Positions 9,195-18,686 of a stretch of 64,000 nt of DNA are shown one piece after another. This DNA is from Nostoc linckia FACHB-104 (GTDB taxonomy: Bacteria; Cyanobacteriota; Cyanobacteriia; Cyanobacteriales; Nostocaceae). The DNA lies in the NCBI RefSeq assembly GCF_014696615.1, contig NZ_JACJQJ010000002.1, forward strand, positions 1 to 64,000, given 5' to 3'. The notes under the pieces are model-generated. The model saw nothing but the letters and a program-made list of their open reading frames with translations, was not told the DNA's origin and did no database searches. Made by a program: the position numbers and the translations under genes. How positions within the stretch are numbered: the stretch's first letter is position 1; the number at the start of each line of letters is the position of its first letter.

Positions 9195-9680
9195 AAGCAG
9201 TCATCAAATCTCGTAATACACCCAATATAGAATGCCCAGTGGTCAGACGACCTGTTTTTATCCGCACAAAACAATGCACAGGTACTAGCCGCCACAAAAT
9301 TTTAAGGAAGTTTTTATATTTATATAGCTATTTATTTGATATTTTCATTTTTAATTCAGCTTGCAGAACTTACAAATCTCATAAATTAATCATCTGAGTT
9401 GGGTGTGTAGCACAACTGCAACAAACACTTAACTCTATTTTTAAATTTAATATAAATAAACCCATTAAGAATACAAAATAATCTCAGCTAATATCTGGAA
9501 ACCAGATTTTCTACGCATCTAGACAGATAAAATCTGACTCTTGCGTAATTATTGTTGATTAATTAAATTCTCAGAATGCCCATTCAGAGCTACTTTATGA
9601 TCAGCATCCTCGAATTGTGCAGTATTAATATGTATATATTGATCAGCCAATAAATAGTTGATGGTGCTGATGAACTTAAC
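9195..9680. other. AT-rich intergenic region, nothing recognised
   Basis: About 485 bases with no open frame of coding character, RNA gene or tandem repeat that I can support. It lies upstream of sppA, so it probably holds that promoter. Confidence 0.5.
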
Positions 9681-9977
9681 TTAGGAATCAATGCGGAGGA
9701 TTTGACACCGATAATAAGCGTAGACATCAAAAAGAGCGCCAACAAAACTACAAGTTAAACTAATAACAAATAAGCCGCGCAGAGGAGTACCACTGCCAAA
9801 GGTAGCGAGAAAATGTATAATTTGTTGAGCGATCGCTTCATTAATGCCTTGTAACCCTGGGATGTGAGCTAACAGGGAGACTACAAGCAAGAAGCCACCG
9901 ACTAAGAGCATGGGCAAGGAAAAGCTAAAAACAATCGTAAGTAGCAGGGAACGGAGAAAGTTAGTAAAAACAGTCAT
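9681..9977 (-). CDS. small hypothetical membrane protein
   Basis: 98 residues with a hydrophobic segment at about 12-37 (FSFSLPMLLVGGFLLVVSLL) and a second at about 66-88 (LRGLFVISLTCSFVGALFDVY), separated by an amphipathic stretch. I recognise no named family. The ATG at 9977 is the first in frame. It is divergent from the MlaE-type permease gene. Confidence 0.55.
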   Translation of the reverse strand: MTVFTNFLRSLLLTIVFSFSLPMLLVGGFLLVVSLLAHIPGLQGINEAIAQQIIHFLATFGSGTPLRGLFVISLTCSFVGALFDVYAYYRCQILRIDS

Positions 9978-10444
9978 TGAGACGACACTCCGCGGTTAAG
10001 GTAGACAATAGCGTTAAAAGCTGTAATGTCATCTTCTACAATAAGTGCGATCGCTCCCCAGCAACCAAGATGTCAAAAATCTTAAGTTTTCATTAAAAAA
10101 ATCGGCTATCTCACAGATAAGATTGCTTCAGCATAAATAGAGTTGAAAGCGATCGAAACCTTTGCTATATATACATTTTAGTTTATAGTTAGCAGTCAAA
10201 AGCAATTCCCGCTTGCTCAAAAAACGCTTAATTTTATGAGACGAGCTTTAAAGTAAGTTAATCTTTGGCGTTGGGGACTGAGTAAGGTAGGGGGACAAGG
10301 GGACAAGGAGAAATTACCCAATACCCCATGCCCTATGCCCCATGCCCCATACCCATAACTTATTTTGAATTTTCCATCTAGCAATTCCCTGAAGGGGTTC
10401 AGTTTCGCTATTCTTAAGGCAGTTACCGAGTTAGCTACAAAACA
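9978..10444. other. divergent intergenic region with repeat tract
   Basis: The promoters of the small membrane protein gene and the permease operon must lie here. A repeat tract occupies about 10283-10360 (GGGGACAA and CCCCATG/CCCTATG heptamers). Nothing else is recognisable. Confidence 0.5.
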
Positions 10445-11242
10445 TTGAGTGAGACTACATCCAAATCCAGTTTAGGAGCGTGGGGTCAGCGGTTGCTGGC
10501 GGCGATTTTTCTGGGTGGACAAGTATTGGTTCACCTCCTACGAATCAGAATTCATTGGCGAAATACTAAAGAGCAAATGGCTGCAGTAGGGCCAGATTCG
10601 CTCTTTATTGCGCTATTAACGGCTATTTTTGTGGGCGCTGTGTTTACAATTCAGGTAGCACGGGAGTTTATTAATTTTGGGGCGGGAAATCTTGTTGGCG
10701 GGGTGCTGGCGGTAGCCTTAACCAGAGAACTTTCGCCTGTATTGACAGCCGTGATTTTGGCGGGGCGAGTTGGTTCGGCTTTTGCTGCTGAAATTGGTAC
10801 TATGCGGGTCACAGAGCAAATTGATGCTTTGTTAATGCTCAGAACTGACCCCATAGATTATCTAGTGATTCCCCGTGTCTTAGCTTGTTGCTTAATGTTG
10901 CCGATTTTAACTCTGTTGTCTTTGGTGACAGGGTTGTTGGGGGGAATGTTAATTGCCACTAATTTATACAGCATCGCTGATACGGTATTTCTAGACTCGG
11001 CGCGTAATCTGCTTGGTCTTTGGGATATTTTGAGCGCCATGATTAAGGCGTTTTGCTTTGGAATTTTAATTGCGGTAATTGGTTGTAGCTGGGGTTTAAC
11101 AACAACTGGAGGCGCAAAAGGAGTAGGACAATCAACTACCACTGCTGTAGTAACTGCCTTGCTAATTATATTTGTAAGTAATTTCTTTCTTTCTTGGTTA
11201 ATGTTTCAGGGCCCTGGTAGTGCATTGATCAAAGGGATGTAA
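10445..11242 (+). CDS. MlaE-family ABC transporter permease (lipid transport, TGD1-like)
   Basis: Inner-membrane permease of the Mla/TGD/MCE lipid transporters, which move phospholipids between inner and outer membranes. It has 265 residues and five or six hydrophobic segments. The conserved blocks are RELSPVLTAVILAGRVGSAFAAEIGTM and EQIDAL, the signature of MlaE permeases. It starts at a TTG (10445); no ATG lies near the N-terminal conserved part. The ATPase and MCE substrate-binding partners are not in the window. The next gene is a DUF3119 protein, a neighbour I associate with this permease in cyanobacteria. Confidence 0.93.
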   Translation: MSETTSKSSLGAWGQRLLAAIFLGGQVLVHLLRIRIHWRNTKEQMAAVGPDSLFIALLTAIFVGAVFTIQVAREFINFGAGNLVGGVLAVALTRELSPVLTAVILAGRVGSAFAAEIGTMRVTEQIDALLMLRTDPIDYLVIPRVLACCLMLPILTLLSLVTGLLGGMLIATNLYSIADTVFLDSARNLLGLWDILSAMIKAFCFGILIAVIGCSWGLTTTGGAKGVGQSTTTAVVTALLIIFVSNFFLSWLMFQGPGSALIKGM

Positions 11243-11428
11243 TTTTAACTCTCGCCCTTGATACTCCTCCTCAACCAGGAAATTTTAAAATAGGAACAGG
11301 CAGGCTTTATATCTATAGCCAAAGGCTTGCAGCCTCTAGGCATTTCTCTCATGTAAAATCACACCACTGAAAACAACGCTCTAACCCGCGCAACGCAGTG
11401 GTTCCAGAATCAAAACTCTAAAATTGAT

Positions 11429-11815
11429 ATGACTAGTTCATTTGCACCTAACGCTACATCTACTGTTGAACTCAAACCTAGCTACAATATCCCTGTAGTT
11501 TTGCTAGTTGCTTCTATTCCACTGCTGCTAGTTCAACCTTTACTAGGCGGCATCATTGGATTGCTTGGTTTGTTTCTCATGTTTCAGGCTGGTATTATAA
11601 GGTTGCAATTTACCACCACTGACTTAGATCTTTACAGAGGCGAAAAACTAATTCGGCGGTTTCCATATCAAGAATGGCAAAATTGGCGGATATTTTGGAC
11701 GGGAATTCCAATTCTCTTTTACTTTAAAGAAATTAACAGCATTCACTTTTTGCCGATTTTATTTGACCCCAACACCCTGAAAGCTTGTTTAGAACAACGC
11801 TGTCCACGTATTTAG
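11429..11815 (+). CDS. DUF3119 family protein
   Basis: 128 residues with one strongly hydrophobic hairpin at about 24-57 (VVLLVASIPLLLVQPLLGGIIGLLGLFLMFQ), followed by a soluble beta-rich domain with LIRRFPYQEWQNWRIFWTGIPILFYFKE. I recognise this as the cyanobacterial/plastid DUF3119 family of unknown function. It lies 186 bases downstream of the MlaE-type permease on the same strand, which suggests a role in envelope lipid traffic. That link is inference. Confidence 0.75.
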   Translation: MTSSFAPNATSTVELKPSYNIPVVLLVASIPLLLVQPLLGGIIGLLGLFLMFQAGIIRLQFTTTDLDLYRGEKLIRRFPYQEWQNWRIFWTGIPILFYFKEINSIHFLPILFDPNTLKACLEQRCPRI

Positions 11816-11827
11816 TGCTGAGTTGCA

Positions 11828-11851
11828 ACAGACGCGATTAATCGTGTCTGT
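11828..11851. repeat. palindromic repeat / hairpin downstream of the DUF3119 gene
   Basis: ACAGACGCGAT and ATCGTGTCTGT form an 11-pair stem with one G-T pair around TA. No T-run follows, so it is a weak terminator candidate. As I recall it, the AGACGCGATTAATCGCGTCT core is a widely dispersed palindrome in Nostoc genomes. Confidence 0.65.
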
Positions 11852-11870
11852 ACAAGAGTTATGAGTGAAA

Positions 11871-11925
11871 TCTCTCTCCCCTGCTCCCTGCCTCCTGCCC
11901 CTCTGCCTTTTCCCAGTCCCCGAGT
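11871..11925. repeat. short tandem repeat tract (CCCTGCC type)
   Basis: CTCCCCTGCTCCCTGCCTCCTGCCCC-type heptamers, the C-rich dialect that recurs in several spacers of the window. Confidence 0.75.
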
Positions 11926-12017
11926 AATATAAAATGCAGACTTAGGACTTTTAGTGCAGGTCAATTGTATATTTCTGAAAGCTATTTATTCGCGTCATAG
12001 GAATTACACTATTATTT

Positions 12018-13313
12018 ATGAACCCAGAGGAATCTCAAACCCCAGAATCGATTGATGAGTGGTTGGCGCAAATAGAAGAGCCGAGCAAGCCAGTTGCAGA
12101 GCCAGAAGACTCATCGGTTGACTCAGAGGCGGAAACAGAAGAGCAAAGTTTATTGGTGGACTCACAGCCCAATGACGCAACTTTGTCAGCACCAATTTCC
12201 CAAATAGACGTAGAAGTTTCTCCAGTTGAGCCAACAGAAGATGCAGCTGAGTTACTTACACCATTATTACCAGTGGGAACTGTGGCAGTGCGATCGCCAA
12301 GAGACTCTGAATCCGCAGATAATTCACTATATATACAAGCAGCACAACAAGTTGCTGAGTTAGAAAGTACCAAAGAAGCTCTCAAAGCAGAAATAGCCAA
12401 TCTGCAAGCGACTTACAAAACTCTGCAAGCGCAAGTTGGGGAAACTCAATTGACATTAGGAAAACTTGTGCAAGAGTCGCTCTCGCAGTTAGAACAACGC
12501 AAACAAACCCTGCAAATTTCTGTTGAACAGTTAGAACGTCGTCAAGAACGCATCCGTAATGAAATGCGTACCACATTTGCGGGCACATCCCAAGATTTGG
12601 CAATTCGCGTACAGGGTTTTAAAGATTACCTCACAGGCAGTTTACAGGATTTAGCCGCCGCCGCCGAGCAGTTGCAGCTAGTACCGCCACCAGTAATTGA
12701 ACGAGAAAAACCTGTGGTGAAAGAGGTAAAGCCTGCTGAATCCCAGCCAGGTATGCCGCAATTTGCGCCACAGCAGTTTCAAGATACCGCCAAGCAAATT
12801 CGCCGCCTCATTGACCAATATCGCAACAAACCCGATTATTATGGCCCAGCTTGGCAACTGCGCCGCACCTTTGAGCCAGTCCACGCCGAACGAGTTGCTA
12901 ACTGGTTTTTCACTCAAGGCGGTAGAGGTGCTTTACGGACAATGGGTAGCCGCTTGCAGAATATATTAATTTCTTCTGCGGTGATTTCTATTCTCAACAG
13001 TCTATATGGCGATCGCGTCCGCGCTTTAATATTATCTAATACACCAGAACGCCTAGGTGAATGGCGACGCGGCTTACAAGATTGTTTAGGAATTGGTCGT
13101 CCAGACTTTGGCCCAGATAGAGGGGTGGTATTATTTGAAACTCCCGAAGCTGTAGCACAAAAAGCAGAGCGGCTAGTCAAAGCCAATCAAATGCCTTTAA
13201 TTATCATCGATGATTCCGAAGACCAGATTAGTCTAGGGTTACTGCAATTCCCCTTTTGGTTAGCCTTTGCCCCAGACCCCAAAACAATGAGAAATTATGA
13301 TGATGATTTTTAA
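12018..13313 (+). CDS. DUF3086 family protein
   Basis: 431 residues in three parts. The N-terminus (1-110) is acidic and probably disordered, rich in Glu, Ser and Pro. A long coiled coil (about 110-220) includes LESTKEALKAEIANLQATYKT and SQLEQRKQTLQISVEQLERRQ. The globular C-terminal domain (about 255-431) contains YYGPAWQLRRTFEPVHAERVANWFF and GDRVRALILSNTPERLGEW. I recognise this as the cyanobacterial DUF3086 family; its function is not known. It sits 99 bases upstream of plsY on the same strand. Confidence 0.8.
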   Translation: MNPEESQTPESIDEWLAQIEEPSKPVAEPEDSSVDSEAETEEQSLLVDSQPNDATLSAPISQIDVEVSPVEPTEDAAELLTPLLPVGTVAVRSPRDSESADNSLYIQAAQQVAELESTKEALKAEIANLQATYKTLQAQVGETQLTLGKLVQESLSQLEQRKQTLQISVEQLERRQERIRNEMRTTFAGTSQDLAIRVQGFKDYLTGSLQDLAAAAEQLQLVPPPVIEREKPVVKEVKPAESQPGMPQFAPQQFQDTAKQIRRLIDQYRNKPDYYGPAWQLRRTFEPVHAERVANWFFTQGGRGALRTMGSRLQNILISSAVISILNSLYGDRVRALILSNTPERLGEWRRGLQDCLGIGRPDFGPDRGVVLFETPEAVAQKAERLVKANQMPLIIIDDSEDQISLGLLQFPFWLAFAPDPKTMRNYDDDF

Positions 13314-13410
13314 TTAGTCATTTGTCATTGGTCATTGGTCATTAGTCAGTGGATGATTGACTAGTGACCTTTGGCTTTTTTGAATTTTGAATTTTGAATT
13401 TTGAATTGTT
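13313..13410. repeat. short tandem repeat tracts
   Basis: TCATTGG/TCATTTG heptamers followed by four copies of TTTTGAA. They end two bases before the plsY ATG, so no normal ribosome-binding site is visible for plsY. Confidence 0.85.
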
Positions 13411-13412
13411 TT

Positions 13413-14093
13413 ATGGCTATTTGGTTAACTTTGTGCGGTGTAGTTTTGCTTGTAGCCTACCTACTGGGTTCTTTCCCTACAGGCTACATTGCTGTGAAGC
13501 AGTTAAAAGGTATTGATATTCGGGAAGTTGGTTCCGGTTCAACTGGCGCAACCAATGTGCTTAGAACCTTGGGTAAAGGGCCTGGGGCATTTGTGTTATT
13601 AATTGATTGCTTGAAAGGAATATTAGCGATCGCCTTAATTTATCAGTTATTTCACTTGGCCCCAGTTTATAATCTAATTCCCTCAACTGTAGATGCGAAG
13701 CTGTGGCAACCGTGGTTAGTGACGTTAGCAGGGTTTGCAGCAGTTCTAGGACACAGCAAATCGATTTTTTTGGGCTTTAGTGGTGGAAAATCTGTCGCTA
13801 CTGGTTTAGGGACTTTATTAGCAATCAGCTGGCAAGTAGGTTTAGCAACAGCCGGTGTATTTGCTCTTTTCTTTGCCATATCGCGCATAGTCTCCTTGGG
13901 TTCTATTGCAGGTGCGATCGCGGTGACAATTTTCATGGTAGTTTTCCATCAACCTTTAGCTTGCATTCTCTATGCTTTTCTTGGTGGGTTGTATGTCATT
14001 ATTCGCCACCGCAGTAATATAGAACGCTTGCTTGCAGGTACAGAACCAAGAATTGGGCAAAAGGTAACAACCGAACCAGAACAAACTGCGTGA
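13413..14093 (+). CDS. plsY: glycerol-3-phosphate acyltransferase PlsY
   Basis: Integral membrane enzyme that transfers the acyl group of acyl-phosphate to glycerol-3-phosphate, giving lysophosphatidate for phospholipid and galactolipid synthesis. It has 226 residues and about five membrane segments. The signature blocks are LGSFPTGYI near the N-terminus, DIREVGSGSTGATNVLRTLGK, and GHSKSIFLGFSGGKSVATGLG. I chose the ATG at 13413 over an upstream TTG at 13401, because the TTG lies inside the TTTTGAA repeat tract. The DUF3086 gene is directly upstream. Confidence 0.95.
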   Translation: MAIWLTLCGVVLLVAYLLGSFPTGYIAVKQLKGIDIREVGSGSTGATNVLRTLGKGPGAFVLLIDCLKGILAIALIYQLFHLAPVYNLIPSTVDAKLWQPWLVTLAGFAAVLGHSKSIFLGFSGGKSVATGLGTLLAISWQVGLATAGVFALFFAISRIVSLGSIAGAIAVTIFMVVFHQPLACILYAFLGGLYVIIRHRSNIERLLAGTEPRIGQKVTTEPEQTA

Positions 14094-14142
14094 GAATCAC
14101 CAGCCTAAGGAACTTCTAAATCAAAAAATATCCTATTGCTGT

Positions 14143-14183
14143 TTGAGATAATCCCCGCAATTCAATCGCGGGGATTATCTCAA
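14143..14183. terminator. perfect 16-pair hairpin between convergent plsY and ABC exporter genes
   Basis: TTGAGATAATCCCCGC and its exact complement flank a 9-base loop. The right arm overlaps the stop codon of the minus-strand ABC gene (14180-14182). No T-run follows directly on either strand, though the minus strand reads a T-run about ten bases beyond the stem. It probably serves as a bidirectional terminator or mRNA 3'-end stabiliser. Confidence 0.75.
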
Positions 14184-16060
14184 GTTCCTAACATTTGTAA
14201 GTTATGCAAGGTGGCGTACATCCCTCCTTTTCGCAGTAATTCTTCATGACTTCCTTGCTCAATGAGTTCACCGCGCTTTAAAACAAAAATACGATTGACA
14301 TTGCGAATTGTAGATAGACGGTGAGCAATAATAATTGCGGTACGTCTTACCAAAAGCTGATTTAATGCTTGTTGAACTAAAGCTTCTGTTCCTACATCTA
14401 GGCTAGCTGTAGCTTCATCTAATACCAATACTTGTGGGTTGCGAATAGCTGCACGGGCAAAAGCTAAAAGTTGTTTTTGACCGCTAGAAATATTTGTACC
14501 CCTTTCTCTTAGTTGCGTATCATAGCCTTGGGGTAATAGTTGAATAAACTGATCGACATTAGTGTGCTGTGCAGCTTGTTGGATTTCATCAAAGCTGTAA
14601 TTGTCACCTAGGGTGATATTACTTTTAACATCCCCCGCAAATAAAAAGCCTTCTTGTAAAATAACTGCCAGATAACGCCGCAATTCTGCTTGTGGTAAAT
14701 CACGAATATCGATTCCATCTACAAGAATGCGTCCTTGAGTGGGTTCGTAAAGGCGACATAGCAGCCGAATGATAGAACTTTTACCTGCACCAGTCGGCCC
14801 AACTAAGGCTATTTTTTCCCCAGGATGAATAGTGAAATCTAAATCTTTAATCACATAATCATTGTCTTTATAGGCAAACCATACATGTTCAAAGCGGATT
14901 TCGCCCAGTTGTGCTTGCGGTTTGACTTCTCCTGACTCGAGATTAGCAACTACCTCATCTATATAGCCGAATTTGGCATCATAAATAGAGACACGAGAAT
15001 TAAAGCGATCGCGGATTTCTATCGGTTCATCTAAAATGTTAATAACTCGTTCAATTGCGGTAAAACCTGCTTGAATGACGGTGAATTTCTCGGCAAAATT
15101 CCGCAAAGGCTCAAATAATTGTTGAGCATACAAAACAAATGCCGACAAAATCCCAAAAGTAATGTTTTTTCCTAATAATAACCAAGCACCCAATACTAGC
15201 ACACCTGCAACCGCGACTAAGCCAATCCATTCTAAAATGGCGGAAACTGCTGAATCATAAAAAATTGTTCTGTCTATTTGGTCTTTATAGCGTTTATTAG
15301 TAGTACGAAATAATTCAGCATTGAATCTTTCTCGGCGGAACAACTGCACTACATTAATGCCAACTATATTTTCTTGTAGCTGGGAATTCAGCATCGAAAG
15401 TTCTTCTCGTGCCTTGTAATTTGATTGGCGATACTGTTGCTGAAAGTAGATTATTATCAAGCTCACTGGTAACAGCATCACCAGCAATAAAGAAGCCAAT
15501 TCCCATTGCAAAGAAAACATCAAACCGACAACTACCAGCATCGAAAATAAATCGGAGATAATTCCCACGGCTCCCGTAGAAAACACATCCCCCAAGGATT
15601 CCACATCGCTGGTGAGTCTGGTAATTAATTTACCAACAGGTGTGCGATCAAAAAAACGTACAGATAAAGATGTTACATGATGAAATAAATCATCACGAAT
15701 TTCTGCTGTAATTTGTTGCCCTAACTTCTGTACGAGATAACCCTGAAACCCTGTAAGTAACAGTCTGATAATAATTGCAACTAGCAATAACCCTTCTAGG
15801 ATATTTAACCCTTGCAGCACCGGACGATTTTTAAGAAACTCATAAACGCTGGATTCCTGGCGAATCAGGGAAATAGCCTGTCCAATCAATAGTGGTTGTA
15901 CAGAATTAGCTAAAGCGATGGGTACGAGCAATAACATTGACAGCGCTAGTAATCGTCTACTACGACGAGCATAAGGTACTAAGCGCAAAAATAACCGCCA
16001 GTCATTTTCACGCCGACGGTGTTGTCTGTTAGATTTTTGGAAGGATTCGTAGGTGCTCAT
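14180..16060 (-). CDS. ABC exporter, fused permease and ATPase (MsbA/LmrA-like half transporter)
   Basis: 626-residue half-transporter that should act as a dimer. The N-terminal half holds six membrane segments (about 38-330). The nucleotide-binding domain has Walker A GPTGAGKS (about 424), signature ISSGQKQ and Walker B VLVLDEATASLD with the H-loop IAHRLST. The signature is SSGQ rather than the commoner SGGQ, which is seen in several multidrug/lipid exporters. Substrate cannot be deduced; lipid or drug export is the usual guess. The ATG at 16060 fits, and the stop overlaps a hairpin. Confidence 0.92.
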   Translation of the reverse strand: MSTYESFQKSNRQHRRRENDWRLFLRLVPYARRSRRLLALSMLLLVPIALANSVQPLLIGQAISLIRQESSVYEFLKNRPVLQGLNILEGLLLVAIIIRLLLTGFQGYLVQKLGQQITAEIRDDLFHHVTSLSVRFFDRTPVGKLITRLTSDVESLGDVFSTGAVGIISDLFSMLVVVGLMFSLQWELASLLLVMLLPVSLIIIYFQQQYRQSNYKAREELSMLNSQLQENIVGINVVQLFRRERFNAELFRTTNKRYKDQIDRTIFYDSAVSAILEWIGLVAVAGVLVLGAWLLLGKNITFGILSAFVLYAQQLFEPLRNFAEKFTVIQAGFTAIERVINILDEPIEIRDRFNSRVSIYDAKFGYIDEVVANLESGEVKPQAQLGEIRFEHVWFAYKDNDYVIKDLDFTIHPGEKIALVGPTGAGKSSIIRLLCRLYEPTQGRILVDGIDIRDLPQAELRRYLAVILQEGFLFAGDVKSNITLGDNYSFDEIQQAAQHTNVDQFIQLLPQGYDTQLRERGTNISSGQKQLLAFARAAIRNPQVLVLDEATASLDVGTEALVQQALNQLLVRRTAIIIAHRLSTIRNVNRIFVLKRGELIEQGSHEELLRKGGMYATLHNLQMLGT

Positions 16061-16110
16061 AGTAAGAGCATTATAGTTAACTACCTACGCATTACGCTAT
16101 GGTCTTGGGA

Positions 16111-16238
16111 GGGGTTTGGGGATTGGGGACTAGGGATTGGGGACTGGGAAAATGAGGGAGATAAGGGAGATGAGGGAGATAAGAGGAGAAATTCCCATTA
16201 CCAATAACAAATGACCAATGACAAATGACCAAACCCCC
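16111..16238. repeat. short tandem repeat tracts
   Basis: GGGGATT/GGGGACT heptamers, then GGGAGATAA/GGGAGATGA units, then CAAATGAC/CAATGAC units. They fill the spacer between the methyltransferase and ABC exporter genes, both on the minus strand. Confidence 0.85.
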
Positions 16239-16241
16239 ACT

Positions 16242-16961
16242 TCAAAACCTCACTTTGTATAAATCAAACAATTCCCCTGACATGCGGCTGACAATTTTAG
16301 CACCAGCAGCTTTAATTGTTTTTTCCCACTCAGCTATAGACTCTAGAAATACTTCTGCGCCTAAATAAGTTTCTAAAACCGCCCAATCTTCTGCTAAAGG
16401 CTGTTCGGGATTGAGGATGTCAAATACAAACTGTCCTCCAGGTTTGAGGACTCGTTTGACTTCAGACAATACAGCAGTCCAATAATCTAGGGGAAAATAG
16501 CAGCTGAATCCTGTAGCGATCGCAAGATCAAAAATACCTTGAGAATACTTTAATTGATGAGCTGGGCCTAACTCCACACCTTTAAATAGCTTTGAGTTTA
16601 ATTGCGAACCCCGAGAATTGAGGGTATCTCGTGCTACAACACTGACTTCTTGCCCGTAAAAGTATGCTTGCCAATCTCGCCAAGGATAGATGAGAAAGCT
16701 AACACCGCAACCAATGTCTAAACAATGTTGGTTCTTTTGCGGTTGACCTATTTCCCAGAAGTGAGAAGCAATTTTTCCTGGTAATGTACCACTAATCCAG
16801 TCCCTATATATAGGCATGGCTTCAACTTCTGCTGGCAATTCAAAAGGTTGATTTTGGTACTGGCGATTGAAACGATATGTAACTTGTGTTACAGTCTGCT
16901 GCCATTTATCTGAAGAGGTTTGTAAGCTAAAAAAATCGCTTTGAGAAGGCTTTTTAGACAT
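16242..16961 (-). CDS. class I SAM-dependent methyltransferase
   Basis: Rossmann-fold methyltransferase, 239 residues from the ATG at 16961. Motif I is CLDIGCGVSFLI, an acidic/aromatic motif II follows at YFYGQEVS, motif IV is FDLAIATGFSCYFPLDYWTAVL, and LKPGGQFVFDILNPE is the post-motif strand. The substrate is not evident. An upstream TTG at 16994 would extend it by 11 residues, but the ATG (MSKKPSQSDFF) looks the natural start. Confidence 0.88.
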   Translation of the reverse strand: MSKKPSQSDFFSLQTSSDKWQQTVTQVTYRFNRQYQNQPFELPAEVEAMPIYRDWISGTLPGKIASHFWEIGQPQKNQHCLDIGCGVSFLIYPWRDWQAYFYGQEVSVVARDTLNSRGSQLNSKLFKGVELGPAHQLKYSQGIFDLAIATGFSCYFPLDYWTAVLSEVKRVLKPGGQFVFDILNPEQPLAEDWAVLETYLGAEVFLESIAEWEKTIKAAGAKIVSRMSGELFDLYKVRF

Positions 16962-17172
16962 TATGTCTGTACTACTCCTTGAGGAATTCGTCAACTTCTA
17001 AGTATAGATATGGTAAAAAAGCTATATTGCAGTTGAGGTTTTTCTAGCTATGGGTATTGAGAAAGTCTGGTGATGAGTTCACTAAAAAATCCCCATAGCA
17101 TGACACCGTTAAGCGCGTAGCCAATTTACAAGCTTAACAAATTAAAGGAAATTAGGCAGACGCAAACAGATT

Positions 17173-17412
17173 ATGGAATTCCAGCGATTTAACTATCAAC
17201 CTTTATCACCGGATGAACTCGAAGATATTAACCAGCTGAAAATTATTGTTGAGCGTGCTGTGGCAGATGGTAAGCTCTCGAAACAGGAAATGGAGTGTAT
17301 CAAAATTGCAATGCGGAGAAATATCCAAATTACCTTTGAGAAGCTAAGTATCTGTAGAGAAAAGATTTGGGACAAAATTCAAACAGGAGAATTGGAATAT
17401 AGCTGGTGGTAG
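17173..17412 (+). CDS. small conserved hypothetical protein
   Basis: 79 residues, predicted all-helical and highly charged (EDINQLKIIVERAVADGKLSK, MECIKIAMRRN), ending in Trp-Trp. It has no signal peptide or membrane segment. It resembles small cyanobacterial proteins of unknown function. An intrinsic terminator follows 75 bases after the stop, which supports it as a real single-gene transcript. Confidence 0.7.
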   Translation: MEFQRFNYQPLSPDELEDINQLKIIVERAVADGKLSKQEMECIKIAMRRNIQITFEKLSICREKIWDKIQTGELEYSWW

Positions 17413-17486
17413 CGATAATTACCAAAGAAAGGCAAAGGGTAGAAAATACATTTTCGCCCGTTGACAGTCATCAGTTAACGGTGTCG

Positions 17487-17538
17487 GGGTGTTTTTCATT
17501 CCATCCTCTAGAAGAAATGGGATGAAAACACCTTTTTA
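17487..17538 (+). terminator. intrinsic terminator after the 79-residue protein gene
   Basis: The arms GGTGTTTTTCATTCCAT and ATGGGATGAAAACACC pair around an 11-base loop with one mismatch or bulge, and are followed directly by TTTTT. It has the geometry of a rho-independent terminator. Confidence 0.85.
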
Positions 17539-18045
17539 TAAGCTTTAATGTGCGAATTAGATATGTTTTAGCTTCAGCATTTTAAGGATCTAAATACCAG
17601 TTATACCAATTCAAAATTCAAAATTCAAAATTCAAAATTTAGAAAGCCATATGTAGCAAGGGTTTTTGAGTTTGTATCTGTTGCTGAATTTTGGAGAAGA
17701 GGGATTAATTGGAAATTATTTTATGTGTGATTCAATGCAATCAGATTCAGCTTACAAGATATAAGATATGAGGCAATACAGTTCAGATCAGCCTTTTTTC
17801 TCTTCCTCTGCCTCCTCTGCCTGCCTCAACAGAAAATCTTCTTAACTGAACTATATTGAGATATGGGGAGCCAAGAAGATTGTACTTCTTCATCTACCTC
17901 ATCTTTTGTCCATAAATAACTGTTCTTAAGCGAACATTATCACCAGGGAAGGAACTCCAAGCCCTAAATATTGCGTCGTTTCACTCGCAATGACACATTT
18001 ATAAGTATTCTGCCAGCCATCAAATTAATTTTTCCCGGAAAAACT
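17538..18045. other. intergenic region with repeats
   Basis: About 500 bases without a gene. Contents: ATTCAAA heptamers at 17606-17642; a CCTCTGCC tract near 17803-17823; and at 17969-17995 TTGCGTCGTTTCACTCGCAATGACA, in reverse orientation to a related dispersed element at 29719-29757. A TTG-initiated extension of the following ORF would run into this element and is unlikely to be translated. Confidence 0.6.
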
Positions 18046-18576
18046 ATGCCTGAAATAGAAACTTTACGTCTGCGATTAAGACATTTGACGTTGGCTGATT
18101 TTGATGACTTATTTCGCCTCTACAGCGATGCGGAAATTATGAAATATCTAGTACCAAGAACAGCAGAGCAGACACAGACTAGTTTATACAGACATATTAA
18201 ACAATGGGAAGAAAACAACTTTGGGATGTGGGCAGTAATACACAAAGAAACTGGCAAAATGATTGGGCGTTGTGGATTAGGTTTTTTAGCAGATACACCG
18301 GAGGTTGAACTTGGTTATGTGTTTGACAAGTCTTTTTGGAATATGGGTATAGCGACAGAAGCATCGCAAGCAACTTTAAAATATGGTTTTTGGGAAGTAA
18401 AGTTAGATCAGATAGTTGCGATCGCTCATCCTGAAAATATTGCTTCAGTGCGTGTCATTCAAAAAGTAGGGATGAAATACCAAAAGCATACCCGCTACTA
18501 CGGCCATGATGTAGTTTACTACACCCTCCCCCGCGACCAATGGCAACCAGATGATTCTCTATATGTTTTGAGTTAA
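18046..18576 (+). CDS. GNAT family N-acetyltransferase (RimJ/RimL-like)
   Basis: 176 residues from the ATG at 18046. It starts with ETLRLRLRHLTLADFDDLFRLYSD, typical of Acetyltransf_3 proteins. It has the MIGRCGLGF strand, VELGYVFDKSFWNMGIATEAS where the acetyl-CoA pyrophosphate loop lies, and the HPENIASVRVIQKVGM motif. The acceptor may be a protein N-terminus, an antibiotic or a small amine; the sequence does not say which. An alternative TTG start at 17971 lies inside a repeat and is disfavoured. Confidence 0.9.
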   Translation: MPEIETLRLRLRHLTLADFDDLFRLYSDAEIMKYLVPRTAEQTQTSLYRHIKQWEENNFGMWAVIHKETGKMIGRCGLGFLADTPEVELGYVFDKSFWNMGIATEASQATLKYGFWEVKLDQIVAIAHPENIASVRVIQKVGMKYQKHTRYYGHDVVYYTLPRDQWQPDDSLYVLS

Positions 18577-18580
18577 AAAT

Positions 18581-18686
18581 GGGTATGGGGCATTGGGTAA
18601 TTGGTAATTGGTGTTTGTTATTTCTCCCCCCTGCTCCCTGCTCCCTGCTCCCTGCCCCCCTGCTTTTTCCCAGTCCCCATGCCCAA
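18581..18686. repeat. short tandem repeat tracts
   Basis: GGGTATGGGGCATTGGGTAA-type tract, then four CTCCCTG heptamers. It separates the convergent GNAT and hybrid kinase genes. Confidence 0.85.
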
